Origin: Hyaloperonospora brassicae
Lineage: Eukaryota; Oomycota; Peronosporomycetes; Peronosporales; Peronosporaceae
DNA length: 64,000 nt
NCBI GenBank assembly: GCA_947650285.1
Contig: CANTFL010001009.1
Span: 50,561 to 114,560 of the forward strand
Direction of reading: 5' to 3'
The notes under the pieces were generated by a model that was given only the letters and a program-made list of their open reading frames with translations, was not told the origin of the DNA and did not search any database. Positions 31,020-42,766 of this stretch are shown here, piece after piece. How positions within the stretch are numbered: position 1 is the stretch's first letter; each line of letters opens with the position of its first letter. The position numbers and the translations under genes were made by a program.

Positions 31020-32249
31020 ACTAGTCACGACGACGAAGATGTTGAAGATGATGACGACAGTGGTGAGCGGACAATGGGGGCAAAGGTCTCTGTGTCAGGC
31101 GAGCTCGACTGCGTGGCAATGGATCGGTCGATTCGTCCGCCAAGGCAGCGGCATCTGTGCGTCTTTGTGCAACCCGTGTCGTCTGGCAAGTGTCGTTGCA
31201 ATAGATAGAAGCGGAGGAGACGTCGCTGAGCTGTATTTGTTTTCGCATTGGTTACGTAGATGAAGATACATGTAACGTACCTCGTACAACAACAACGACA
31301 ACAACGAAAGACATGAATAACTGGCACGAAAAAACTACCGCTTTGCACGAACTGCAACGCTTGCGCAGTTAGTTGTAAAGCTCCTGTAACGCTGTTGACG
31401 CGAGGGCCAGAAAGAACACATAGTGCCGAGCACAAAGGGAAACCGGCTCACCGTCTGACTTGATCCGAGTTGCATCAGCAACGCGTCGGCATCGACATGC
31501 GAAGTCGTGTCGATTTACGAACGTGCTCGGAAAGCGCCGCTGGTAAAGTACAGACCTCTTCGCTTTCCAGACAATTTCTTTGTTGCCGCATGGCTGAGAG
31601 CTAGTGGCGAAGTTGCTCGGCCACGGTCGGTAACGTCCTAAACTAGGCACGACGAGTATGACTCACACGAAACCTAACCTCCGCGCTGTGGGTTACAGGA
31701 CTGACAGCAGGTGTGCGCTCGTTCGAGTGGAGTGGAGTGGAGTGGGTGGGTCAAGCGAAGTGGTTAATTGGTCGGTTGGTTACACAGTCGCCGAGACCCT
31801 GCGGTTTCTGTCCTCGCTTGTCCTATTTTAAGCAGACTCAAGTGCACGCACTAACCCTTCCCTCGAGACATACTGTCGTAGTAATGTCTCACGCACTGTG
31901 CATCCTCTCGAGTCTGCTCGAAAGTGATGCTCATAGACATTCCCCATACAAAAACCCACTTGAAGAACGAACACACACGACCTACATACATACCTACATA
32001 CACACACACATACATACCTACATACACACATACATACATACCTCCCCGTCCGTCGATCAGCAAAGACTGAGGAGAACAAAGAAAGAGGCAGACAAACACA
32101 CGCAGCCACTCGCCAATTGCGACGCCTCTCCGCCCAGTAGTGCTGTGGTGTTTACAGGTACCTCCTCACCTCGTCGTCGCCCCCCCCACGTCGCCCCGCG
32201 CACTCGTTTTGCTTCCCTTTGCTCGTCTGTTGACCTCGCTCGACGCCTC
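31020..32249. other. Intergenic / leader of the phosphatase gene
   Basis: No supported gene. Minus-strand frames at 31025-31435 and 31369-31650 have plausible splice-like words but no recognisable content. A tetranucleotide-like ACATACATACCTACATACACAC tract occupies 31980-32042 in the probable 5' UTR or promoter of the next gene. Confidence 0.45.
31980..32042 (+). repeat. CATA/CACA microsatellite upstream of the phosphatase
   Basis: Imperfect repeat of CATACATAC with CACA interruptions, about 210 bp before the phosphatase ATG. Confidence 0.85.
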
Positions 32250-35008
32250 ATGGACAGCAAACTGAACGCCTTCCTGGCCGCTGTGCCTGCCAACGCGCGC
32301 GCTCCCACGTCGTCGCCGCTCACTCCCTCTGCCCCACAGCAGTTGGAGGAGGTCCGAGCAACGCACGAGCACGTCGAGTCGCCACCGACGACTCCGCCGA
32401 CGCGCCACTGGTGCTCGCCTTTGCAGCGGCTCCAGCAGAACTTGCACCTCCCGAGCACCTTTGACCGCGAACAAGACCGACCCGAGGACGATGATCGGGC
32501 CAGTACAGCGCGGCCATCGCTGCTCAAGACGTTCATGGCTTCCCACACTGCTGCAGCGAAACTGAAGGCGTACAAGAAGGTGTTGGACCGCACGCACGCA
32601 AGCATCAGCACGGAACTGGACGCGCAATCCGAGGCAGGACCGATGCGCCTGGCCACGATACAAGGCCCGCACCACCGTCGTGTGTCGACCGATACGACGC
32701 TGTTCAATCGCTATTTGCGTCAACAAGCTGACCGTGACATAAGTCCAGAAACAGTGCAGCACTTTGCCAAGGTGCCGATTCTGACTACTGCTGCTGCTGC
32801 TGCTGTGAGTCAAGACGGCGTGGAAAGCGAGATGCGCGAGGATCAAAGTCATGATGCAGAGCACGATAAGCATGAACTGGACCCACTCGCGATTTTGGCG
32901 TATTTCCAAGAAGGGGTGACCATTCCCGTGTCCAGCGCAGTGGAAATCATACGACGGGCGACGAGCCTCATGTCGCTTGAGCAGAACGTTGTATCGATCC
33001 GTGCACCGTATACGCTCGTGGGTGACCTCCATGGCCAATTCCAAGACATGTTGGAGCTCTTCCGTGTGCACGGCTTTCCGGCCGTCGACAATCCGTTTTT
33101 GTTCCTTGGTGATTATGTGGATCGTGGTGTATCGTCGTGCGAGATCATTCTGTTGTTGTTGGCGTTCAAGGTTGAATTTCCAGAGAGCGTGCATTTGCTG
33201 CGTGGCAATCATGAGTGTCGTAGCCTGAGTACGTTCTACGGCTTCCGCGCCGAATGCCTCGAAAAGTACGGGCCTGTCGTATATAATCGCATGATCAAGT
33301 GCTTCGAGAGCATGCCACTGGCAGCGCGACTAGAGACTGTGCACGGCACCTTCCTGGCCGTACACGGTGGATTGTCACCGGACATCACGTTTGTCGAGGA
33401 CATAAACGCCCAAGTGAACCGCTTTATGGAGCCAGAGCCAAAGGGGGTCATGTGTGATTTGCTCTGGTCAGATCCAGCCAAAGGCGAAGCACAAGAGCAC
33501 GAGTGGGCGCCTAATAGCATACGCGGCTGCTCATTTACGTTCAATGAGCACGCGTGTCACGAGTTTCTGAGACGAAACGATCTCCTTTCGATCATTCGTG
33601 CACACGAGCTTGAAGAAGACGGCTACAAAGAGCATTTTCGCCATGAAGCGGATCGCTCAGAAGAAGGTGTCAGTGGCGAACTGGTGTTGCCCGCGGTTGT
33701 GACTGTGTTTTCAGCTCCGGAATACTGTAACACAAATCACAATGTCGGGGCGACTCTGAAGATTCCTTGGGAAAAGCAAAATGGCCGTTTGCTGCAGTAT
33801 CAGCAGCACAAGCGTAGTCAACATGCCGAGTTCGATTATGCTTGCCCGAGCGAAGACAAAGCAGCGAAGGCGTTTTTGAAAGAGAATCTGCCGTTTTTGC
33901 CGATCGACTTTTACGACTTGGTGAACGTGTGCCGGCAATTGCGCTTTACACTTGAGCAGGCAGCCAAGACGTCGTCGTCGCATTCGTCTGCGACTAAAGT
34001 GTTACAAAAGAAAAGGTCGTTTGTGTCCTCGCTGTGTGCACCATCTACAGCTCTCGAAATGACGATCCAGGAAGATGTTGAGCTCCCTGCGTCACCACCT
34101 TATTTTGCTCCTGTGAGTGATTCGAGCATTGAGGATACTGAGGACAGCGCTACAAGCTCTTCCGGTGATTTGTCGCAGGATTGGGAACTTGTTGGGGAAA
34201 CGAAAGACGCTGGGCCTACGGGTAGCACAAGTCTGACTGAGCGTATAAAGGATGAGAAGAAGGACAACAAGTTGAACACGAAGATTGAGAAGAAGCAAAA
34301 GCAGCAAAAGGATAAGACAGGCTGGGATACAAACCGAATCGTGAGCGGATGGAAGTTTTCTCCTGGTTTCGTGCGCTTCTACGATCGGTATTTTGCCCGT
34401 GATAGCTCGAAAAAATGTGAGGCGGACACTTCTACGACTCAAAGCCGTGCAAGCAGAATAGATCCGGGGATGTACCGGTCCCCCTCAAGTCGCTCGACTT
34501 CCACGGGCGACGCCGCGTGTAGCAGCGAGGCAAACGGCACTTTTGTGGAAACTGCTGGACCTAGCCGACGAAAAAGCATGACGGATTGGATACCAATGCC
34601 GTCTTTTGAGCAGGTGGCGCGGCTGACGAACACTCTTCAGGGCCACATCACACTTCAAGGAAGCGGTGTCAGCGTATTTACGAATTTGCAATGGCAAGCC
34701 TTGAAGTTGTGGTTTTCGATCTTGGATCTCGATGGTAAAGGCGTGCTTGTAGAAGAAAGCTTTGTCGTTCTTCTCGCCGAGCAAGACACTGGTACTGTTG
34801 TTTGTCGTCTTGTCCCAGCCATGTGTTCTTGGTGCTTACTGTTGCTTTGTCATGTGCAGATGCTTACGCGACTGAAGATGAGCTGAGCCTTTTGATGGAA
34901 GTCGTGGACTGTAACGCAGATGGCCGAATCACCGAGCAAGACTTTTTGCTGTTTGCGTACCGCGCTTTGCTGCAATGGAAGAAAGCTATGCATGGCTCGC
35001 GCAAGTAG
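32250..35008 (+). CDS. Calcineurin-like Ser/Thr phosphatase fused to C-terminal EF-hands
   Basis: Exon 1 32250-34791, intron 34792-34859 (68 nt), exon 2 34860-35008: 896 aa. Residues 1-215 are low complexity. The PPP catalytic core has GDLHG (258-262), GDYVDRG (287-293), GNHE (319-322), HGG (372-374), a RAHE at 450-453 and SAPEYCN (488-494), so all metal-binding residues are present. NHECRSLSTFYGFRAEC is PP2B-like. The C-terminal 90 residues hold two EF-hand loops: a degenerate DLDGKGVLVEES (split from the second by the intron) and a canonical DCNADGRITEQD. This suggests direct Ca2+ control in one chain, unlike calcineurin, which uses a separate B subunit, and unlike PPEF/PP7 by catalytic-core type. 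No calcineurin-B helix is obvious. Confidence 0.85.
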
Positions 35009-36902
35009 CTCACTAGAGCAGATAGTGAGTAGTTTGACCCCATCTTCTTATGCCAGAATGGCATTGACAGTAACGCAGCATGCGCTAAATATGAAGAAAT
35101 GCTCTATACGAGCGGAGGTTATCTGGTCACGCGAAGAACGGACGAACGAGTGATGTATGCGTATCATCGTTAGTAGATACGTTACAGAGGCACATGAGAA
35201 GGCATGTGGGCAGTGCACGTGTAAGCATTCTTCGCAAAGTTACTGATTTGGACTTGAGTTTAAGCCACCGCGTCGTATCGATCGACACAGCGTCCGAAAA
35301 ATGTGTGGCCTGGGGTAACAATCGAACAGCGACCTCTAGCTCTTCTAGCCCACTAATATCCTGACCTCTCCCAAAGACTCCGTTTCCACCGATGTACAAT
35401 TACCAGTGATGCCGCTTTTGATGACTGTGTGGTCCTGCAATTATGTATGAAATTCAGTGCTGCAAGTACGGATGTAACGCGTGTCACACGAGCAAGTCGA
35501 CGTCGAGGACTTCAGTGTTTGCTCTTATTACCAGAGCAACACCACAAACGCCACCCGAATTTACTTTGCCGCTGAATGCCTTGTCAAACGAGATGATCAG
35601 CTATCAGTTCTTTCAGCTTCTTCGTCATCGCCTTATGACTCGTCATCGTGTGAATGCTTTTGCTTTGCCTCAACTTCAGTGCGATGAACGCTTTCGAAGT
35701 TAGCTCCAATCAGCGCCAGCGAGCGCTGGTATCTGCTAGTACCAAGCTTGATGAAATGCGAGCGTTGTAGTGAGTGCAATAACATTTAGCAGGAAGAGGA
35801 CGTGCGCCGCATACTTGCCAGGAGCGGTATAGACAAGAGGCGGCACAGCATTAGCGTTATACCAAACGCTCGATCGCACCAAGTGTCAGCAGGACCTTGC
35901 AGTCATTGCTTGTAGCCATCTCTTGTAACTTGTACTATGCTTCGTCGTTCTCGTATCCTCCGCCGTGCCTAAAACCCTGTGTGGATTCTTCGAACGACAA
36001 GCGCAATATCTGGGCAAACGCTGTGCAGCTGATCTGCCACACAACGGCAGATCCGGTATCAACTGAGCTCATCAGCTCAATGTCGAAACGGTCACGACAA
36101 AGTACGTACGGTACAAACTGTAGTTGCGCTAGGAAGTGGGGGAGGGGCTCGATCGATTGCTCGCCCGTGAAGGCGTTTCAGTCATCTGAGCTTGTGTTTG
36201 GTCCCCACTACAAGGACGTGTGTCATACTCATACTTACTACTCATTGCACGCGCCGTGTCAGCCCTAGCACAGCGTCTTACGTTCGCTGTCAATTCTGCA
36301 TGTCAAGATAAGCAAAAGATGCAGCGACCAGATGGAGAGGACGGCACATGCACTTGCCGATGGATGACCAGCAGAACAAGCAGCTGATTACGGCTGTAGC
36401 CACTTGCGTACGGGAGCGCTACGTGGGATGCGCTCGACGACAACGCGACAAACGAGGCCGTATCGTCCGGTCGTTGATGTTTATGTGTGCACGAGACAAA
36501 CGAGTAGAGTACGTGGGGCGCGGCCGTTCACTCTTCCCACCTGCTGTCGGAGGTTCAAGCTCCCAATTGATCACAGACGCGGCGCGCTCGCGCGAGTGTC
36601 GTGTCGTTGTGTTTTGTACCACCGCCACGTCTGTCGCCGTGACTCTTTGGGCGCGTTCCAGTCAGCACTCGACAAGGCACTCTGCTCTCCGTGACGCCGA
36701 ATTAAGCGCTCGCTGGCTTAAGTGGGCTTTGCTTGTCTACTACGACTGTGCAAGTATCTGCGAAAAGCCAGGCGGGTCGCGCGGTTGTCCTGTCGCGCAG
36801 TATCACAGATTGGCATTCTCCCTCGTATGTCGGTATACATGTTCGATGTGCTACCGAGTCGATGGATAGTGCTGCTGTCTGCTTACCGCAACAACGACAA
36901 CG

Positions 36903-36941
<39 letters not shown>

Positions 36942-37487
36942 GAAGCGCAATAACTGAATAACACGGCAGAGACCGCCTTATCGACACATTCGGATCACAA
37001 AAGACGTAAGAAACACGATACGCCGTGTTTGCTTAGCGCTGCTTATACAGCTCCATCGATGCGCTGCGTGCCCTGTCGACGTGTCTAACCAAACGTCTTG
37101 AGGAGCGAACAACGATCTTCGCTTCAACATCAGAGTCGCTCTACACTCAGTCGAAGGGACAACTCGGCTGCCTTGAAGAACGCTGTGGTGCATCATTAGC
37201 GCAAGGGGTAGGGAAGAAAGTGTGGCCCAGCGCGCTCTGACTCCATTGCTGCCTCTAGACTGTAATACCGACGGGAAACGTACCGAAAAGATAGCCCCCT
37301 CGCCCGCGGTGTCGCTATTGCCCGCGCCCTTTCAAGTTGTTCAAACTATCCAATCGCTGGCCGGCCGCTCTCCTCGCATTTCCACACTTGCACGCAGCTG
37401 CGGACACGGCCGGCGCGCGTCTTTTTTGCTTCCGCCTCTCGTGCCGCTGTCTCCTCCTGCGCTCGCAGCCCGCCCAGCGCCTCCGCT
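35009..37487. other. Intergenic region
   Basis: 2.5 kb without a supported gene. Short frames at 35443-35703 and a 173-codon frame at 36348-36869 have no recognisable motif and no signal peptide. A CAA tract lies at 36889-36941. Confidence 0.45.
36889..36941 (+). repeat. (CAA)n microsatellite
   Basis: CAACGACAACGACAAC followed by a pure CAA run. Third CAA-rich tract in the window. Confidence 0.9.
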
Positions 37488-39549
37488 ATGAGCACGACGC
37501 GCGTCTTTGTGCGGCTCTACGATGGCACAACGCAGTGCGAGACGAGCGATGAGGTGCTGTACCTGCCGCCGCCGCCGCTCAAGTGGAAGGACGCAATCGC
37601 TGCGATGGTGGCCGCAGTAGGCAAGAAGAGCAGCGCGCACGTTGACGCCGACGCGACGTCGAAGGCGCGGCTGTTTCTGCTGCCGACAGAAGTGGCAGGT
37701 ATTGCGGCAGAGGTGCGTCAAAGGCGACTGCTCTATATGGACTGCTCGATTGAGTGCTCTATTGACTGGGTACGAGGCTGGTTGGATGGCACTCTAACGA
37801 GGTTTTCTGTGTGCTTTGTTTCTACAGCTGAACGCTCGCTCGTTGCGCTTTGGCGTTAGGGAGAACGACCGGTTTGTCATTTGCCTGCAGGGGGAGGACT
37901 ACCAAGAGCCCAAGGAGCGCCACGCGACGGTAAAGATGGAAGCAATAGCTACTACTCCTGCTGCTGGTGCTGAGTTTCTTTCGGCTCCCGGTCGATCGTC
38001 GGCACGGCCCATGACGCTGTCGACACCAAGTTCGGTCAGTGGCAATGCCCAGCCCACTATCTCACCGTATGCTAACGGCCAGACCGCAGGCCAAACGAGC
38101 AATGCTGCTCCCCCTTCTGGCAGTATGGGAGGGCCGTCACGAGGCGGACCTGGAGGCGGTGTGCCACATGGAGTTTTGATGATGTCTGGTGGCAAGAAGG
38201 CAAACAAGCGCTATCGCAGTATTTCGGGCAAGATGGCGGCCATAAAGTCGTTGGGCGACAAGGGCATTATTTCGAGTGAAGACCGTGGCCACTTGAAAGA
38301 TTTGCTGCTGAACAGTGACTCGCCACAGTTGCAAGAAGCACTGGACACGTACAACAACACTGGTGACTTTCAAGCGGTCAAGGATTTGCTGCTGAAAGAG
38401 ATCCAGACTCCGTCTTCAAAGCGAAACACTGGCGACTGGTTATCCGAGAGCTTTGTGAATGACATTGCGCTCAACTTCAACACGACGTTACCATTACCAG
38501 CTACTGAGACAGAGCCAATGCCGGTACAGACTGTCACCAGCACTGCCCGATTTCACTCAGCACTGCCGACGACGTTGGCCTTGCCAGCAAACACGTACGG
38601 ATACCAGGCGACTAGTCATGGTACGTCCGTGGGCGCGACAAGCTATCCGCAGAGTTCGTCTACGGCGATGAACCAATATGCAGCGTCTGGCAGCTTGGCT
38701 ACTTCTACTAGTAGCAACCTCCCTGTGAGTAATGGATACAGCACTGGCACGGGCATGCCCGCGTCAAACGGGTACCAGACGTTTGCGCCGCAGTTCTACA
38801 ATCCGCCAGTGCCCAACAACGTGTATAGTGCACCACCAGCGCAGATCAACTTGCCCCTTCGGAACCGCTCTACGTACGTCAAGCGCGGCTACCAGTCATC
38901 GCCGGTCCACAACATGATGGGTATGACACTACCTTCGGATCCTTCTGCTGCCTCGATGCAAATGGGCATGAATGGGTACGGAATGCAGCAAGGCTATGCT
39001 GTGAACCAATGTTCGTATTCAGGAGGAACCGTCATTTACGCCGGCGATCAATCTCAGTACAGCGTGAACCCGTACATGGCTGACGGCAGTTACAGCCAGT
39101 ACCAACAGCAGCCTCAGTACGGTATGACCCGGTACGGCTACAGCAATGTGCAGACTGACATGGGCTACAATTACTACGCAGCAGGCTACGGCTACGGCAA
39201 GGCTCAGCTTCGAGCTGGCCCGGGTGGCAAGTGGACTACTGCGCCGCCGATGCCGTCGTATCCTCCGCCGTGCTCGAAGAAGGAGAAGATGGAGAAGATT
39301 GCCAAGTGGCTGAAAAAGCGCGAGAGTCGCAATTGGTCCAACAAGCCGTCTTACCCTGTGCGGCACAGCATCGCAAAGAACCGCAAACGCGGCGAAGACG
39401 GTCGGTTCATCACGAAAGTGCGGCTCGCTGAGATGGCAGCAGAAGAGGCGGCAGCAGCGGCAGCGACGAGCGAAAACAGTACTGAGCCTCATGAGGAGAC
39501 TCCGTCGCCGTCTACAGCTGATGAAGCCCTCATGTTGATGGTGTCGTAA
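37488..39549 (+). CDS. CCT-motif-like nuclear protein
   Basis: Exon 1 37488-37712, intron 37713-37827 (GTGCGT to TACAG), exon 2 37828-39549: 648 aa. The first 100 residues are a folded-looking domain (VFVRLYDGTTQCE...ELNARSLRFGVREND). Then comes a conserved-looking helical block, RYRSISGKMAAIKSLGDKG...DFQAVKDLLLKE (about 205-265), then 280 residues of Ser/Tyr/Gln/Gly-rich low complexity resembling an activation or condensate-prone region. The C-terminal basic segment (about 560-610) contains WLKKRESRNWSNK and YPVRHSIAKNRKRGEDGRF, matching the CCT / NF-YA-like pattern (basic helix, then R-x-x-x-A-x-x-R-x-R-x-x-GRF). CCT motifs bind NF-YB/C dimers and CCAAT-type DNA; a transcription-factor role is inferred. 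Confidence 0.7.
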
Positions 39550-39905
39550 CTACCATATCGCAAGCAATCGTGTGCTGTAGACTCTTTGGCTGTGTATAGA
39601 TTAGTTTGTATCATCGTTGAGCGTGAGTAACTGCAATTGAGCCAACATTCGCTTATTGTCACAACTAATGCGTGTAGGTTCTCCCGAATATTGAGACTCG
39701 GTGGCCCACCGTCTACTCATTCCAAGGACAGCATGCAAAAGACTGAGGTGAATGCACTGCCAACACAGTGTTTTGATGGAGAATTGGTAAGTAAGAAGGA
39801 AGGACAAAACGACAGCAACACGCTGTATTAGACAACACTCGACAACACTAACACTACTATGGACATGTGTACCACTGGCCAACATACACGACAGCTTGCC
39901 CTGCC

Positions 39906-40415
39906 TCATACTGGCAACACTGCGGGGCTAACTCCGAACGGCACAACAAGGCTTCTTGTCGCCTTGGTTGTCTTCAAGCTGCTCAGTTCAATGAGCTTTT
40001 GCAAGTTGCTGCGCTCGTCCTTGGAACTGCACACCATTTGACCGTCTTCCCAGCTGTACCGGCTCCAGTTGAGGATGGAAACAGCCCACTGGTTCGTGAC
40101 TTCACTGGTCGACCCTGCAAAAGTCGTCGACACGGGCAAGTCGGCACCCGCGGGCTTTCGACCACCGCGCAAACGAATGGATGGAAGGCGCGACTGCGTG
40201 TCAACGCGAAATTGGTTGGGCACCTGACCGACTCCGGATGAAGGAAGCAAGAACACTTCCACCTTGGACCCTGACAAAGCCATAACGCCCAACTGTTCAC
40301 CACCTTTGCGGGAGAAGATCTGCAGCATGCCCTCGTCAAGGATGCAGTAGACAGTGCGGACTTCGTGACCGTCGATCTTGATCAGGTAACCTTCGACGTT
40401 GCCTCCGTAGCTCAT
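39906..40415 (-). CDS. Small PH-domain protein
   Basis: 169 aa from ATG 40415. A PH fold is readable: EGYLIKIDGHEVRTVYCILD (strands 1-2), LQIFSRKGGEQLGVMALSG (strands 3-4), a loop, NQFRVDT, WAVSILNWSRYSWEDGQMVCSSKDERSNLQKLIELS (strands 6-7 and the terminal helix with its Trp position replaced). It probably binds phosphoinositides at a membrane. After the helix the frame runs into ATRSLVVPFGVS and stops. A downstream frame ending at 39601 (CDNKRMLAQLQLLTLNDDTN) may be a further exon, so the C-terminus is provisional. Confidence 0.6.
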   Translation of the reverse strand: MSYGGNVEGYLIKIDGHEVRTVYCILDEGMLQIFSRKGGEQLGVMALSGSKVEVFLLPSSGVGQVPNQFRVDTQSRLPSIRLRGGRKPAGADLPVSTTFAGSTSEVTNQWAVSILNWSRYSWEDGQMVCSSKDERSNLQKLIELSSLKTTKATRSLVVPFGVSPAVLPV

Positions 40416-41165
40416 TCCGTGTCAAGACTTTGTCCGTCTGAGTGCGTCTGATGAAGGGCGGAACACGCAAACGATGAAATGAAGAGCAAGAACCCAATAA
40501 TAGGAACGCGAGAGTGCAGATGCGATAGAGAGAAAGTTCACATGGAGAGGAGCTAGAAACCACGTGGTGCGAGGATGACAGCAGCTGGAGCTAAAAGTAG
40601 AGTAGCCAGCACAATTGACTGGTCCAGCCGGTCAGTTGCAAGCTCTCTTGACGTGCCGGCTGCGATGACTGCTGCCTACTAGGGTGGTCAACCTACAGTG
40701 ATTGTGCAGTGACCGAGTCGATGCTGGCAACAAGCGTGTTGACGTCTTGCCACGTACTTTACGACAAATGCACGAACGGCTTGAATATCGCTGTCTGGAG
40801 CGGACAGCCATGTTCGGTCTTGTTTTATATATATCAAGTGTCGGCTTTTTCAAACGAGCAACGCACGTTTTGTTGAGCACAACTTTCGATGTCGAAATCT
40901 TTCGCCAGTCTTTTGGCACAATTGGGCGAGACGTCTCTTCCAGTTGTTATCTACGCGACGAGCTACTACATGCACTTGCACGAAAAAGGAGATACAACTT
41001 AACCATTTGCAGCACAAAGACCTGAACATGAAGCACCAGCTGGTACTCTTCGTTTCATTATGCTCGGACGCGCTTAGCGTCTGTTTATTCACAAAATGAC
41101 AAAGCAGACGGTGATTTTTGTGCTTTGTCTCGCTTAAGTTCGATCGCAACGCGCGACATGGGTAC
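40416..41165. other. Intergenic region between divergent genes
   Basis: Shared promoter space of the PH-domain gene and the SAYSvFN gene. Nothing else recognised. Confidence 0.5.
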
Positions 41166-42026
41166 ATGCTTCGAGGACAGTGGCGAATTGAGCTAATGAA
41201 CCGACCGGTGCGAGACGTGCCGCCAGCAAACGCTCCGCGCGTGCGTCACCTGCGCGCTGCTGATCAAGGGCCACTGGAATGGATGGTGCCGTTCATCCCT
41301 CCCGTGCTGCGTGTGAACCGCGAGACGCGCGCTGAGATCCGTCGCAAAGCGGCGCAGATATTGTCGAGAGAGACGCTGACGAGGCTCGTGCTTGCGCTGA
41401 AACCTCATTGGCGCCTGCTGGTCAGGTGCACAGTGGTGGCGGCCGTTTGGATTCGAGGACTCGTCTATGTTCACGACAACGCGCCCGAGTTCGCTGGGGC
41501 GTACGTGATTCTCTTTGGGTTTGCAGCTTTGGGGTATCATTTGGTGTTTGGACGAGAGGAACACGCTGGCGGCATGAGCGCCTACTCTGTGTTTAATCGC
41601 GGCACGCAGAGGATGTTGGGATCGCTGTCAGCAGAGCAGTTTGAGGTACGAGTGGGCATGTGGACTTAGTGCCAATGCACTGCATGCACGGAAATGGACT
41701 GAGATTCGATTGGTGTTGATGGTGCAGAATGAGATCCGTCATCGACAAGTTGACCACGAAGAGCTACGACCACTACAGGGAGTTGAGGCTGCTCGAGATA
41801 TTGGCGATCATCACGACGGCGTGTACGATGAAGACGACCCGTACGTTGCATTGAGGGCAAGTGGGCTGTCATCGACGGAGAAGTCTAATTGCGTGGATTG
41901 TTTTGTTTTTTGTTCTGCTGTAACTGGGTGTTGTGCAGGGACTTGGTTGCGGCGCTGAATCTTTCGCTGCAAGAAAGGAAGCGCGTTGAACGCCGTACGC
42001 GGCGCACGTCCCGTCGGAAATGTTAG
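41166..42026 (+). CDS. SAYSvFN-domain membrane protein with C-terminal UIM (SAYSD1-like)
   Basis: Exons 41166-41645, 41728-41840 and 41939-42026, all GT-AG, 226 aa; an ATG at 41196 is an alternative start. Two membrane segments (about 87-101 and 109-128) precede the invariant SAYSVFN (138-144) and LSAEQFE. The spliced third exon completes DEDDPDLVAALNLSLQER (about 194-210), which fits the ubiquitin-interacting-motif pattern (acidic run, then L-x2-A-L-x2-S-L). The tail is strongly basic. Animal SAYSD1 is an ER membrane factor that recognises modified (UFMylated) ribosomes at the translocon. The UIM here suggests a link to ubiquitin-like signals, which is inference. Confidence 0.75.
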
Positions 42027-42150
42027 TGTTTGGTGGTGTGTTCAACACGGCATACTCTTTCGATTTTATCCTTGGGTTTCTAGATTTACATTGGACAGCG
42101 ACAACTGCGCTTCTTGAGCCCTTTCGAGTCACCCGATATTCTGATTCTTG

Positions 42151-42399
42151 CTAGCTTGTTAGGTAATAAGAGCGTCTACGTTCACGTACGATCTGGGTGG
42201 GAGCTGCGTCAGGCTTTTGTTTGGATACCTGGGTAATTGCTCGGAGCAATAATGTAGTAAGTAGCAGCCACATCAGTGTTGACGCATCAATGGAAATAAA
42301 GTCAAGTTTGAACCAGCAGTGACGAAGAGCATGTCCGTGACTATCGGCATAAGACCGTCGTAGCTCGTTTACCGCCGGATTGTCATCGCGTAGCGCCAT
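42151..42399 (-). CDS. Small single-pass membrane protein, unknown
   Basis: 82 aa from ATG 42399: a polar N-terminus (MALRDDNPAVNELRRSYADS), one hydrophobic segment LMWLLLTTLLLRAITQV near 42-59 and a basic tail. No family recognised. The region HCWFKLDFISID before the membrane segment could instead be part of an intron. Convergent with the SAYSvFN gene, with their ends 125 nt apart. Confidence 0.35.
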   Translation of the reverse strand: MALRDDNPAVNELRRSYADSHGHALRHCWFKLDFISIDASTLMWLLLTTLLLRAITQVSKQKPDAAPTQIVRERRRSYYLTS

Positions 42400-42766
42400 G
42401 GACGCCAGGCCAGACTTCGTTGCAGTGCAGATACCGGATGGTGCGATGCTGGGATAACTACGTTATTGTGCAAGCAAACTGTTAACAGGAAGCGCGCGAA
42501 GACTTGATGAATATCTCGGGTGAAGTAAACAATAAGAGAACGGGCAGTCTGTCACGATGGAGGAATAGACGGACCTGCCGAAAGCAATTTCATAGGAGCC
42601 ACAGTTTCTCTGCTTTGCGTTGCTGACTAATTGCTCACTGCACGAGGCTTCGTCGTACTTGGAAGGTCACCGTCCATGTCGTTCACGCCCCCAGCTGGTA
42701 CTACTTCCATACTCATCGTATAGTAGCTGCGAATTTGGTGCAACGTACTGATCAGGATGAAGGCAA

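Noticed and set aside
31369..31650. 93-codon minus-strand frame
   Set aside because: A possible donor (GACGGTGAGC) and acceptor (CAACAG) exist nearby, but no coherent gene could be assembled.
36348..36869. 173-codon plus-strand frame
   Set aside because: No recognisable motif, ends just before a CAA tract, and overlaps equally open frames; not enough to call a gene.
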